Virus record (IMG/VR): IMGVR_UViG_3300025093_000009
Span: 52,158 to 116,157 of that record
Direction: 5' to 3' (one strand)
DNA from: a virus
DNA length: 64,000 nt
Shown here one piece after another: positions 56,948 to 64,000 of the stretch. Below the pieces are notes generated by a model, which saw only the letters and a list, made by a program, of their open reading frames with translations, did not search any database and was not told the DNA's origin. The position numbers were made by a program, and so were the translations under genes. Within the stretch, counting starts at the first letter, position 1. The number at the start of each line of letters is the position of its first letter.

Positions 56948-57114
56948 GTTTTATTCTTCTTTAAAAGGTTAAATTCAATTAGTACTTGTTTCCAATATTC
57001 TGTAAGTGCACCATCATGTACTATAAAATACAGAAGTTGGTTTATATGCTTGTCTCCATCTACGGGACCAAGCTTTATATATATTTCTTTGGCTCTGTGT
57101 TGTTGTTCTGTCAT
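56902..57114 (-). CDS. Unrecognised small protein (70 aa)
   Basis: I chose the Met at 57114 (MTEQQHRAKEIYIKLG). A longer frame to 57159 adds 15 residues with no clear support. The protein is helical (HINQLLYFIVHDGALTEYW, EFNLLKKNKTWMPNSVKKDL) with no catalytic motif. Its end overlaps the start of the diphosphohydrolase-like gene by 46 bases, suggesting coupled translation. I do not recognise the family. Confidence 0.5.
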   Translation of the reverse strand: MTEQQHRAKEIYIKLGPVDGDKHINQLLYFIVHDGALTEYWKQVLIEFNLLKKNKTWMPNSVKKDLYSQE

Positions 57115-57180
57115 TATAAAAGAGGGAGCCAGTGCCAGAGAATGCAAAAACTCTGACACCGGTTGGTTTATTCTCCCATA

Positions 57181-57255
57181 TTAATCATTAAGATTATTGT
57201 GTTCTGAAATGTAAAAAAAGAGAATAGCAAAAAATAATACTAAGAGTATCTTCAC
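57181..57255 (-). CDS. Possible 24-aa membrane peptide
   Basis: A GTG at 57255 overlaps the TGA of the DUF932-like gene (GTGA). It opens a short frame that stops at TAA (57183-57181). The peptide would be MKILLVLFFAILFFYISEHN plus NLND, a single membrane segment with a polar tail. The overlap and strong hydrophobicity make it plausible; the short length and GTG start keep confidence low. Confidence 0.35.
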   Translation of the reverse strand: MKILLVLFFAILFFYISEHNNLND

Positions 57256-58169
57256 AATTCTTCAGTAAATACATTTTCAATCAACTGCGTATCTAGTGAT
57301 ACTTCTTCATGAGGAATCTCCTCAATAACATCTACCTCAATAAATGTTGGCTCAACTGTTTTAGTTTCAACAGTCTCTGCAGGCTCCTCAACGGTTTGTT
57401 GAGTTTCTACAGAAGAAGCGCTACTATTAGATAAACAATCTGACACAATAAAGTCATGAAAGTTTTGACTATCCTGTAACCAATTCTTTGGATGCGCTTT
57501 CTTCAATGCATGCGTAACATGATTGTAAAAGGCCCAACAGTTATCTTGATCTACACCATAATAATAAGATGGTTTATTAAGCTCTGCTTTCACCATAGTC
57601 ATTTGTTGTGTATCAAGAACTTCTTCTTCAATAAAAAGTCTACCCGCCAGCTCAGCTTGTTGTTTTTGTGTTAACTCACAAGCTTTCATAGCATCACGGT
57701 CTTTTATAATGCGTGCATAGTATTTCTCTGCATTCTTAATTTGATCAGCAATGTGTAGAGAAACTTCTACATTTGCAGCTCCTGTATGCTTACGCTTCCA
57801 GTTCATCATGTCACCGGCAACCATACCGTTATGACATACTCTTACATATGCACCAATAGCACATTGAAAACGTGTGCTCTTGTCATATGAATTTGTCCAT
57901 GCAAACATCATCCCTAACTCATGTTCTTTAGTAATCATATCATTTTTAGTTCTACTTGGGTAGATGTGATAGATACCTTGGGCAACATTTGCATTCATAC
58001 TAGCTCTATAGATTTCTCTTTGAATTGTAAATCCACTCTTCTTCAATAAAGCTAAAGTGTTGTCAATCACTGTTTTATGTGTGACAACTGTATAACTTTT
58101 ACCATGATTTGGTAAAGGTGCTTGTTCTAAATAGGACCTTGTGGTCTCTTTTGGTTTTGAATATCCCAT
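57252..58169 (-). CDS. DUF932-like phage protein
   Basis: The 305-aa protein resembles the DUF932 (phage/plasmid-like) family: FAWTNSYDKSTRFQCAIGAY, then VRVCHNGMV and a long helical part. This family is common beside replication genes of phages and plasmids, and its biochemical role is not settled. The last 60 residues are an acidic, Thr/Val/Glu-rich tail (EEPAETVETKTVEP) ending FTEEL, probably disordered. It is transcribed with the replication genes. Confidence 0.6.
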   Translation of the reverse strand: MGYSKPKETTRSYLEQAPLPNHGKSYTVVTHKTVIDNTLALLKKSGFTIQREIYRASMNANVAQGIYHIYPSRTKNDMITKEHELGMMFAWTNSYDKSTRFQCAIGAYVRVCHNGMVAGDMMNWKRKHTGAANVEVSLHIADQIKNAEKYYARIIKDRDAMKACELTQKQQAELAGRLFIEEEVLDTQQMTMVKAELNKPSYYYGVDQDNCWAFYNHVTHALKKAHPKNWLQDSQNFHDFIVSDCLSNSSASSVETQQTVEEPAETVETKTVEPTFIEVDVIEEIPHEEVSLDTQLIENVFTEEL

Positions 58170-58219
58170 ATGCTAAACTTTTAAAGTGTAAATATAGTAA
58201 ATTAATCTGACTCAGCAAA

Positions 58220-59053
58220 TTAAAATATATATCTTATTGTATTTAACGGGAAATATTTCTTATATATTCCCTTGAATTCATTCAGTAGTCTACTTTTGTG
58301 CTCTAGAGGATATCTCATAACACCTGATTGGTTCTTAACTTCATAAGAACGTCTCATCAACTCCTGGGCTTCTGGTGAAGCTTTAGCCATTTGATTTTTA
58401 TGATTTGTTAAGGCTATAACCTCACATTTTATGTCTTCATGTAAGGCTTTAACCTGACTAAACAAGTCATCATACTCTTCTTTCCATCCTGGATAGAATA
58501 CTAATGGACTATAATTAAGGTGCACTTCCCATCCCAACTCTTTGAGCCGATTAATATCAGCTATACGGCTCACTATCTTCTGCATCTTTGGTTCTAATAT
58601 ATTAGAATACTTCTGAGGCATAAGACTTACACGTACCCGTGGTGGTTTATTAAAGTGATTTACATCTAACTTCAACAATCCCGGATACTTGGTGGCCATA
58701 GTTGTATTAAGTTGAGGGTGATCATCATACCGTTTAAGATATTTAATCAAAGGCTCTGGCATATGCTTTTGCATCAGAACTAAATCTGAGTTACATGCAA
58801 TATCTACCATAGTATATATAGGGTCCTGCTGATCAGGTTCCTTATAATAGGTTTTTTCCCAATCAACTACAGACTGAAAGATCTGATCAACGTTTTCATT
58901 TACAAAAACTCTTTTACCATTATACCTAGACATATAACAATAGGTATCTACACAGCCACCAAAGCAACCATAGATTAAATTAGGAGCTATGCAGTTAGCG
59001 CTATTATTATTTGGTTTAGTAACAAGAGTTTTAGTCTTCTGAATCTTAATCAT
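58220..59053 (-). CDS. Radical-SAM / spore-photoproduct-lyase-like protein
   Basis: The 277-aa protein has a Cys-rich motif near the N terminus: C30-FGG-C34-VDTY-C39-YMSRYNGKRVF. Spore photoproduct lyase has C-x3-C-x2-C followed by Tyr; here the second gap is four residues. The later pattern (RVRVSLMPQKY, SRIADINRLKELGWEVHLNY, SPLVFYPGWKEEY) follows the barrel strands of that family. It could repair UV lesions or modify another substrate using S-adenosylmethionine. The start overlaps the end of the MazG-like gene by 8 bases. Confidence 0.6.
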   Translation of the reverse strand: MIKIQKTKTLVTKPNNNSANCIAPNLIYGCFGGCVDTYCYMSRYNGKRVFVNENVDQIFQSVVDWEKTYYKEPDQQDPIYTMVDIACNSDLVLMQKHMPEPLIKYLKRYDDHPQLNTTMATKYPGLLKLDVNHFNKPPRVRVSLMPQKYSNILEPKMQKIVSRIADINRLKELGWEVHLNYSPLVFYPGWKEEYDDLFSQVKALHEDIKCEVIALTNHKNQMAKASPEAQELMRRSYEVKNQSGVMRYPLEHKSRLLNEFKGIYKKYFPLNTIRYIF

Positions 59054-59348
59054 CCTTTACGAACTGACCATTAACCATCTTACCTGTACGTTTTGCTATA
59101 ACATTATAAGCTGACTCAAGACAATCTTCTAGTTTGAGGCCTTGCATCTTAGCTTGAATGATCAGGGTAACCATAATATCACCCATAGCATCAATAATCT
59201 CTGCACGGTCATCACTATTGATAGCCGTGCAAAGTTCTGTTGTTTCTTCTAAAGTCTTCAGTGCCTGGGCCATAGGTGTGGCTTTAGCAAGAATACCCTT
59301 TTCTTCTGCCCAATGTTCAACTGCGCATTCTAATTCAAAATAATCCAT
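59046..59348 (-). CDS. MazG-like nucleotide pyrophosphohydrolase
   Basis: The 100-aa protein has the MazG helical metal site: EETTE (residues 34-38) and EIIDAMGD (50-57), with TLIIQAKMQGLKLEDCL following. The enzyme hydrolyses NTPs or dNTPs to monophosphates. In phages it is thought to adjust nucleotide pools or lower host stress signals. It lies 4 bases after the polymerase gene. Confidence 0.8.
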   Translation of the reverse strand: MDYFELECAVEHWAEEKGILAKATPMAQALKTLEETTELCTAINSDDRAEIIDAMGDIMVTLIIQAKMQGLKLEDCLESAYNVIAKRTGKMVNGQFVKDD

Positions 59349-59352
59349 ATGT

Positions 59353-61344
59353 TTAAAATAATTTTAATTGATTTGTCTTTACATCTAGTATACTATTGAT
59401 TTCTGATTCAATAGCCTGCAGATAATAGCGCTTATCTATATTATAGTTTTCCCACTTTGGTGATAACTCCATCTTGTTAAAAACGGTTTGTAACCACCTG
59501 CCGGATTCTAATTGTATTTCACGCCCATCTGTTTTGTGTACTTTAATAATCTTTACACCATCTTTAGATATATAATATCTATTGATTTTCTGCAGTTTCT
59601 CTTCTGTAAAGGAACCATCTTTCATAAAACGTGCAACCTGTTGCCAATCACCTTTGGATTTACCACCTATACAATAGTCAAGAATATTTTTATTCTCTTC
59701 TAGATAGTCTTCTGGTAACTTATCATGTACAAAATACTGATATATAGCCTTTGGGATCACCAACTTAGACTTATTTTTATGCAACTGTAGGTTATGAAAA
59801 TCAAATCTACCTTTTAACTTAACTGGAGCATAACTAAACTTATCATTATCTACTTTAAATAGGTAATGAGGCTGAGCCTGCTTAATTTCTCTCCATTTAG
59901 TAATGTCTACATTAGTGAAATTGTTTACACCAATATAATTATTGACATCTGCTAAAACTAACTTTTGATATTCATCATGTTCAAGGTTTAAACTTGTAGC
60001 ATCTTCCCACTCTTTACATATCTGCATATATAAATCATAGTGCTCTCTAGGAATAATAGTTTCTACACCATCTGTATTCTGTAAAAGCGCTATAGCACCA
60101 GGAATTCTTTCCATGATTTGTTCATATAACATCATAAGAGTCAATTGACCATTAATTGTAATACGTAAACACAGCTCAGGATCATAAAAGAAGCTATTAG
60201 CATCATTGCTAAGACCAAAAGTAGAATTAAGTATAATCTTATATACATAGTTCATTGGATTGCTCTTAGGGATCTTCTTACGCTCTGTAAAGAACCACTC
60301 ATATTGATCACAAAACTCATCAACAGGGAAATGACCCGGTGACCATCTGTTCTTAATAGCAAGATTAGGATAGAAACTGGTAACATCTGAAGACATAATG
60401 ATCATATCATCATTAGATTCATAAACACCTTTCTCTGCAGCGCCATGTGCACCACCTAAACCAAAATGTGTTTTAACTCCCTTATAGTTTACACTATACT
60501 TAAATGCACCTTTTAAGTTTGTTGCATCTACCTCAAGTGATTTAAACCTTGCAAGTAAAGTTTGAAAGTCTGGAGATGTAAAAGAGATGTAAGGTAATAT
60601 TATATCAGAAACTTTTATTACAGAACGGTTTGTTCTCATAGTTCTAAGATCTCTCTTATGTATATTAAGTTTCTGACTTAAATAATAACCAAATAGTTCC
60701 TTACTTATTCTTGGTTCAGATGCATTAAATAAATTAATATTATATGTAGCTGTCAACTCCTTACGTAATTTTATCTGTGACTTAGATCTATTAAATATTT
60801 CTTTAGTAGATTTTACATCATTGATATTATACTCAAGAATTGTATCTATCTCTTCTAGTGTTGTTATCTCTGTGTCATGATTAATAGGCATATCAAGTAT
60901 GTTTTCCCAATCCATACTGTACTGAATCCATTTAAGACTAGATCTCTTAGCCGGATTGTCCCAGTGATGTAATTTAAAAACATCTATTTGGCCTATTTTC
61001 ATTTTCCATAATGCATAATCATGGAATTCTTTTGCATTAGATTTATTTATACAGCGTTGGGCATAAAGATAAATCTTGTTAGCAACCTCACAACCAGTCA
61101 ACTCTGACCAGTCCTGATGGTTATCTATTATATAATGAGTAACCTGTGCGTCAAACGCCATACCATTATATGATATGTGCCACTCTCTATTATTAAAGTT
61201 ATCTTCAAGGAAGGTAATGAAACTATCCAAATCATTTCTCAGATCATGAATCACAAAGACTTTAGTTTCTGTAGTCTTATAGTGTTCAAATACTCCTGTG
61301 AAACAATTCTTCAACGTTTCATAATCCATTACCCAATGTTTCAT
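59353..61344 (-). CDS. DNA polymerase, family B, with 3'-5' exonuclease
   Basis: The 663-aa protein has an N-terminal exonuclease domain: D7-Y-E9 (exo I), N60...F64-D65 (exo II, SYNGMAFDAQV) and Y172...D176 (exo III, YNINDVKS). The polymerase domain has motif A D320VTSFYPN, motif B K369...N373STFG377 and motif C with N423-T-D425-G instead of D-T-D-S. D320 and D425 are the metal-binding aspartates. It is short for family B (663 aa against about 800 or more in many) but complete. It replicates the phage DNA. Its ATG overlaps the stop of the Fis-like HTH gene (ATGA). Confidence 0.92.
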   Translation of the reverse strand: MKHWVMDYETLKNCFTGVFEHYKTTETKVFVIHDLRNDLDSFITFLEDNFNNREWHISYNGMAFDAQVTHYIIDNHQDWSELTGCEVANKIYLYAQRCINKSNAKEFHDYALWKMKIGQIDVFKLHHWDNPAKRSSLKWIQYSMDWENILDMPINHDTEITTLEEIDTILEYNINDVKSTKEIFNRSKSQIKLRKELTATYNINLFNASEPRISKELFGYYLSQKLNIHKRDLRTMRTNRSVIKVSDIILPYISFTSPDFQTLLARFKSLEVDATNLKGAFKYSVNYKGVKTHFGLGGAHGAAEKGVYESNDDMIIMSSDVTSFYPNLAIKNRWSPGHFPVDEFCDQYEWFFTERKKIPKSNPMNYVYKIILNSTFGLSNDANSFFYDPELCLRITINGQLTLMMLYEQIMERIPGAIALLQNTDGVETIIPREHYDLYMQICKEWEDATSLNLEHDEYQKLVLADVNNYIGVNNFTNVDITKWREIKQAQPHYLFKVDNDKFSYAPVKLKGRFDFHNLQLHKNKSKLVIPKAIYQYFVHDKLPEDYLEENKNILDYCIGGKSKGDWQQVARFMKDGSFTEEKLQKINRYYISKDGVKIIKVHKTDGREIQLESGRWLQTVFNKMELSPKWENYNIDKRYYLQAIESEINSILDVKTNQLKLF

Positions 61345-61496
61345 TTCTCTTTGGTGTTAAAGGTTTCTCTTTTGTTCTTTAGATATGTATATAAAGTTCT
61401 ACTAGTAATACCCAGGGCCTTAGCTGCTTCCTCCATTGTATCAAATCTTTTTAAAGCAATATTAATATGCTTTTCTCTCATTTCTTGTAACGTCAT
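61341..61496 (-). CDS. Small Fis-type helix-turn-helix protein (51 aa)
   Basis: The start is the ATG at 61496 and the stop is TGA at 61343-61341, overlapping the polymerase ATG. Residues 21-40 (MEEAAKALGITSRTLYTYLK) form a Fis/NtrC-type helix-turn-helix. The protein would bind DNA, perhaps regulating the replication operon. A terminator hairpin lies just upstream, so it may also have its own promoter. No gene of this length was otherwise visible here. Confidence 0.6.
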   Translation of the reverse strand: MTLQEMREKHINIALKRFDTMEEAAKALGITSRTLYTYLKNKRETFNTKEK

Positions 61497-61514
61497 ATAT
61501 TTTTTATTAGAGCC

Positions 61515-61538
61515 AAAAAAAGCCCAAATTAATGAGCT
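61515..61538 (-). terminator. Rho-independent terminator-like hairpin on the minus strand
   Basis: Read on the minus strand, AGCTCA, loop TTAATT, TGGGCT and then seven T form a 6-bp stem (one G-U pair) followed by a T tract. It lies after the TAG of the gene at 61578 and before the HTH gene, so it may partly separate the two halves of the operon. Confidence 0.5.
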
Positions 61539-61577
61539 CTCTTTGTCCAGGTTAGGCCGGATAGCTTAAGGGAAAAC

Positions 61578-61988
61578 CTATTGACCTGGCATAATGATAT
61601 TAGATACCTTTGTTTCTTTAACATCTACAAAGAATGAATCATAATCAAATGTGTCTGCATTTACAGCAAACATATGAATAAAAGTTTTGATATCATCCTT
61701 ATCACTCAAATAAAACTCAGAGAAAGTGTCAACTAGTCTTCTTTCTTCTTTAACAGTTTTACCCGTCTGTGGATTAGGTGTTTTAAGTCTCATTGGCTGA
61801 CCATTGTCATCCAACTTTGGTATCATGTGATACGATTGTTTCATCACTTTACTGATGACTGCTAAAATGCCTGACGAAGGGTCAAACATAGCTTCTACAT
61901 ATGGTGAGTCAATGCTCACTGGAATTAATGTAAATGATTTGGCGTTCCTAAAGCTAGAGTTAACTAGCATCATATTTTGTCCTATCAT
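61578..61988 (-). CDS. Conserved-looking unknown protein (136 aa)
   Basis: It has a beta-rich start (MMLVNSSFRNAKSFTLIPVS), a central segment SSGILAVISKVMKQSYHMIP, a charged linker (LKTPNPQTGKTVKEERR) and a C-terminal DTFDYDSFFVDVKETKVSN. There is no catalytic motif or membrane segment. It ends in TAG and sits in the replication operon between the polymerase group and the nuclease group. I do not recognise it; a replication accessory (for example single-strand DNA binding) is possible but unsupported. Confidence 0.5.
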   Translation of the reverse strand: MIGQNMMLVNSSFRNAKSFTLIPVSIDSPYVEAMFDPSSGILAVISKVMKQSYHMIPKLDDNGQPMRLKTPNPQTGKTVKEERRLVDTFSEFYLSDKDDIKTFIHMFAVNADTFDYDSFFVDVKETKVSNIIMPGQ

Positions 61989-61994
61989 AATTTG

Positions 61995-62573
61995 TTATTT
62001 ATTATGCAAAGATATAGAAGTATTTTTTAATAACTGGTCTAAAACATAATTATTATCAATTAATGTTTCTTTATCAAGATCAGGGGGTGTACAGACCTCA
62101 TATATCTTTTCAATATCACTTAAACTTACACCTAATTTTTCAGCATAATCATCATGGACTTCTTCTGGTTGTAAAAAGCCTTGAACATATGATGCTATTT
62201 TCTCTGTATTACCAAAGAAATCTAATATGTTGATTTTTGTATCTAAACTTAACTGACTATACTTTCCTTGTAAGAATTTTGTATAGTCATGTTTAAATTT
62301 AGAAAAATCATAAATAAATAGTTGTGCGTCTTCATTAAGTTGGATAGATTCTTCATATAAAGGATGACTAATTAAATTCTGCATAGCAAACTTGGTAAAC
62401 TTCTCAGTCTTTTTAGTTTGATATTTACAAAAGAATTTATAGTCACTGATAGAATAGACATTATCCCATGCAACATACGTTTGTATAGGTACATGGGTAA
62501 TGCCTTTCTTTATTTGTAGTAATGGATAAAGAAATACTTTACTTTTTTGAAAATATTCTGTATATACTCCCAT
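61995..62573 (-). CDS. Unrecognised replication-operon protein (192 aa)
   Basis: It begins MGVYTEYFQKSKVFLYPLLQ and contains TYVAWDNVYSISDYKFFCKY, then a helical part (SFSKFKHDYTKF type) and a Glu/Asp-rich C-terminal region. No motif known to me is present. It follows the PD-(D/E)XK nuclease gene by 1 base, which suggests a functional link with it. Confidence 0.5.
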   Translation of the reverse strand: MGVYTEYFQKSKVFLYPLLQIKKGITHVPIQTYVAWDNVYSISDYKFFCKYQTKKTEKFTKFAMQNLISHPLYEESIQLNEDAQLFIYDFSKFKHDYTKFLQGKYSQLSLDTKINILDFFGNTEKIASYVQGFLQPEEVHDDYAEKLGVSLSDIEKIYEVCTPPDLDKETLIDNNYVLDQLLKNTSISLHNK

Positions 62574-62574
62574 A

Positions 62575-63564
62575 CTATAATTTAACCTTATTTACTAAGA
62601 ATTCATAGGGTAATGTATAGTTATTTTCTGTATAATGATAATTAGCAGTTTTTAGTGTACCACTTAAACCATTGGCCCACTGGACCATAGATTCATTAGA
62701 TACAGGAAAAACATATACCTGATTATACTTATCTATAACTATAAATTTAAACTCAATAGTATAGTCATCTCTATCATCTCCTAAAGAATCATATACAAGT
62801 TTACTATAAATAGCAGCTTGTAACCAATAGTTATAAAAGTCAACACTTTCTCTAAATACATCTATAGTTTTACCAGAAGTTTTAAGATCACATATAGTTA
62901 CTGTCTTTGACTCAGAGTCAACACTATAATAATCTACATAGCCATGTAATTTAAATGGATAACCATCTAAATCAGAGACTAGATATTTTTCTGCAAAGTT
63001 TTGTATTGGATCTAGATCAAAGTCTGTTTGCTCATTTGCAAATAAACTCATGACTTCCATATTGTTCTTGATCACATTTACTTTTTCTACACAATCTCTG
63101 TATGTATCTTGATCAATAACATCCTTGGCATCATTAGATAAGAATTCCCAGTAAGGTTCATTGTCTTCTGTTCTAATCTTAGCTATACGTGCCTCATCCT
63201 GTTTAAGGGATTGGTATAGATTCATTTCCTTAAGTGAATCTAGGATCACAAAGTCTTCTACTTCAACTAACGTTTTAGCATCTGTATGTAAAGACATATT
63301 TTTTAGGACCTTTCTTACACTATCTGATGGTGTCTTACCGGGTACAATGTTAAACTTCTTAAGTAAGTTCTCAGGTTCAAACACTAAACAGTGTATCAGC
63401 TTACCTGATACAAGATGTTTATCTGTTTGAATCTCACGTTCTTTTAGAATATAGTCCTTATAAAATAAGGATGGTGAAAATAAAAGCTTATTAAGAGAGG
63501 AGTAGCTAAATGCAAAATCATTGTTTGCATAAAACTCTTCCTCTCTTTGGAGATCATGTTGCAT
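62575..63564 (-). CDS. PD-(D/E)XK nuclease, RecB/Cas4-like
   Basis: The 329-aa protein has the full set of family elements: G54KLIH58 (GxxxH), HGYVDYY with D211, D226-L-K228 (CDLKTS) and Q249AAIY253 (QxxxY). The N terminus (SYSSLNKLLFSPSLFYKDYI) is typical of this exonuclease group. Such enzymes degrade or process DNA ends in replication and recombination. The gene abuts the next upstream one (stop at 63565). Confidence 0.82.
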   Translation of the reverse strand: MQHDLQREEEFYANNDFAFSYSSLNKLLFSPSLFYKDYILKEREIQTDKHLVSGKLIHCLVFEPENLLKKFNIVPGKTPSDSVRKVLKNMSLHTDAKTLVEVEDFVILDSLKEMNLYQSLKQDEARIAKIRTEDNEPYWEFLSNDAKDVIDQDTYRDCVEKVNVIKNNMEVMSLFANEQTDFDLDPIQNFAEKYLVSDLDGYPFKLHGYVDYYSVDSESKTVTICDLKTSGKTIDVFRESVDFYNYWLQAAIYSKLVYDSLGDDRDDYTIEFKFIVIDKYNQVYVFPVSNESMVQWANGLSGTLKTANYHYTENNYTLPYEFLVNKVKL

Positions 63565-64000
63565 CTATATTATATTTTCTGTTAATTCTTCGTCCAAGAG
63601 TAAAGAATCTAGATCTATCTTAAATACCTTGGAACTGCTACCCACTAGATCTTTTAGTAATGTGTTATACAACTTATTACGTGTATGATCTACTGCAAAC
63701 TTAGTTAATTTTCTGTCTTCAGCCAACTTTTTAATGAAGTTATTAAAAGAATAGATGTTGGTTGTGCAGCGCCCACCTTCATAATTCTTCATTCTCTTCC
63801 TGAAAGCTTTGACATTAACGCTATTCCAGTTATTAGTATTCTTGAACCAATCAAAGTTCCAATAGTATACACCGGATACAACATCAAATGATTTATTAAT
63901 ATTACAGTTTGCTAGCATCTCTACAGCTAATGATCTATTATCTATATCATCACTTTGTATCATACTCTCAATACGATCATACTCATCATTTGAAATGATA
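63565..64000 (-). CDS. Unrecognised protein, probably cut by the window end
   Basis: An internal ATG at 63963 would give 132 aa, but the frame stays open to the window edge (IISNDEYDRIES then MIQSDDIDNRSLAVEM) with matching composition. The true start is therefore probably outside. Visible features are a Trp-rich segment (YYWNFDWFKNTNNWNSVNVK), KAFRKRMKNYEG and a helical end (LLLDEELTENII). No enzyme motif was found. It is in the replication operon. Confidence 0.55.
   Translation of the reverse strand, partial: IISNDEYDRIESMIQSDDIDNRSLAVEMLANCNINKSFDVVSGVYYWNFDWFKNTNNWNSVNVKAFRKRMKNYEGGRCTTNIYSFNNFIKKLAEDRKLTKFAVDHTRNKLYNTLLKDLVGSSSKVFKIDLDSLLLDEELTENII

Noticed and set aside
1-64000. Stop-codon reassignment, as in some crAss-like phages
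   Set aside because: TAG ends the genes at 42729 and 61578, TGA ends those at 47811, 57252 and 61341, and TAA ends most others. No gene is broken by in-frame stops.
1-64000. tRNA genes, CRISPR arrays, integrase or insertion sequences
   Set aside because: I saw no cloverleaf, no regularly spaced direct repeats and no recombinase or transposase motif in any gene or gap.

Overview
The window is part of the genome of a tailed phage of the crAss-like group (Crassvirales) that probably infects a marine member of the Bacteroidota, most likely a flavobacterium. Four kinds of evidence support this. (1) There is a run of giant virion genes on the plus strand: two tail-ring-like proteins, a 2052-aa muzzle/stabilisation-like protein, a lysin-type cargo protein, three Gln- or Asp-rich cargo proteins, a 4567-aa protein with an RNA-polymerase DFDID motif and a HExxH metalloprotease motif, and a 1925-aa protein with a PD-(D/E)XK nuclease domain. 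This matches the gene order known in crAss-like phages, including the Cellulophaga phage phi14:2 type. (2) The base composition is strongly AT-rich and starts lack Shine-Dalgarno sequences, as is usual in Bacteroidota. (3) Several proteins carry signal peptides, lipoboxes and one apparent type 9 secretion (T9SS) sorting tail, a Bacteroidota-specific feature. (4) Replication genes lie on the opposite strand. TAA, TAG and TGA all serve as stops, so there is no sign of a recoded genetic code.

Layout. 1-12192: tail-ring proteins, muzzle and virion lysin. 12244-40754: five large cargo/ejection proteins, including the virion RNA polymerase. 40850-43776 (+) and 43773-44556 (-): an envelope module with an outer-membrane barrel, a holin-like protein, a membrane coiled-coil protein, a thioredoxin fold without cysteines, a T9SS-tailed secreted protein and two small lipoproteins. 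44546-47163 (-): class I ribonucleotide reductase (nrdB then nrdA). 47164-47425: divergent regulatory region. 47426-50634 (+): small basic or Cys-containing proteins, a short fibre, a holin and a decoration-like protein. 50646-56476 (+): two long fibre/adhesin proteins. 56495-56522: bidirectional terminator. 56552-64000 (-): nucleotide-pool and replication genes (dATP/dGTP diphosphohydrolase-like, DUF932-like, a radical-SAM/photoproduct-lyase-like protein, MazG-like, family B DNA polymerase, a Fis-like HTH, two conserved unknowns, a PD-(D/E)XK nuclease and a gene cut by the window edge).

How the genes work together (inference from family knowledge). Fibres with Ig-like and von Willebrand A (vWA) domains would find the host. 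The muzzle/ring tail and its lysin would open the cell wall. The cargo proteins, including the RNA polymerase, would be ejected with the DNA and transcribe early genes. The minus-strand genes would supply nucleotides and copy DNA. The envelope module probably modifies the cell surface or helps lysis. Portal, major capsid and terminase genes are not seen and should lie outside the window. I saw no tRNA, CRISPR array, integrase or transposon.
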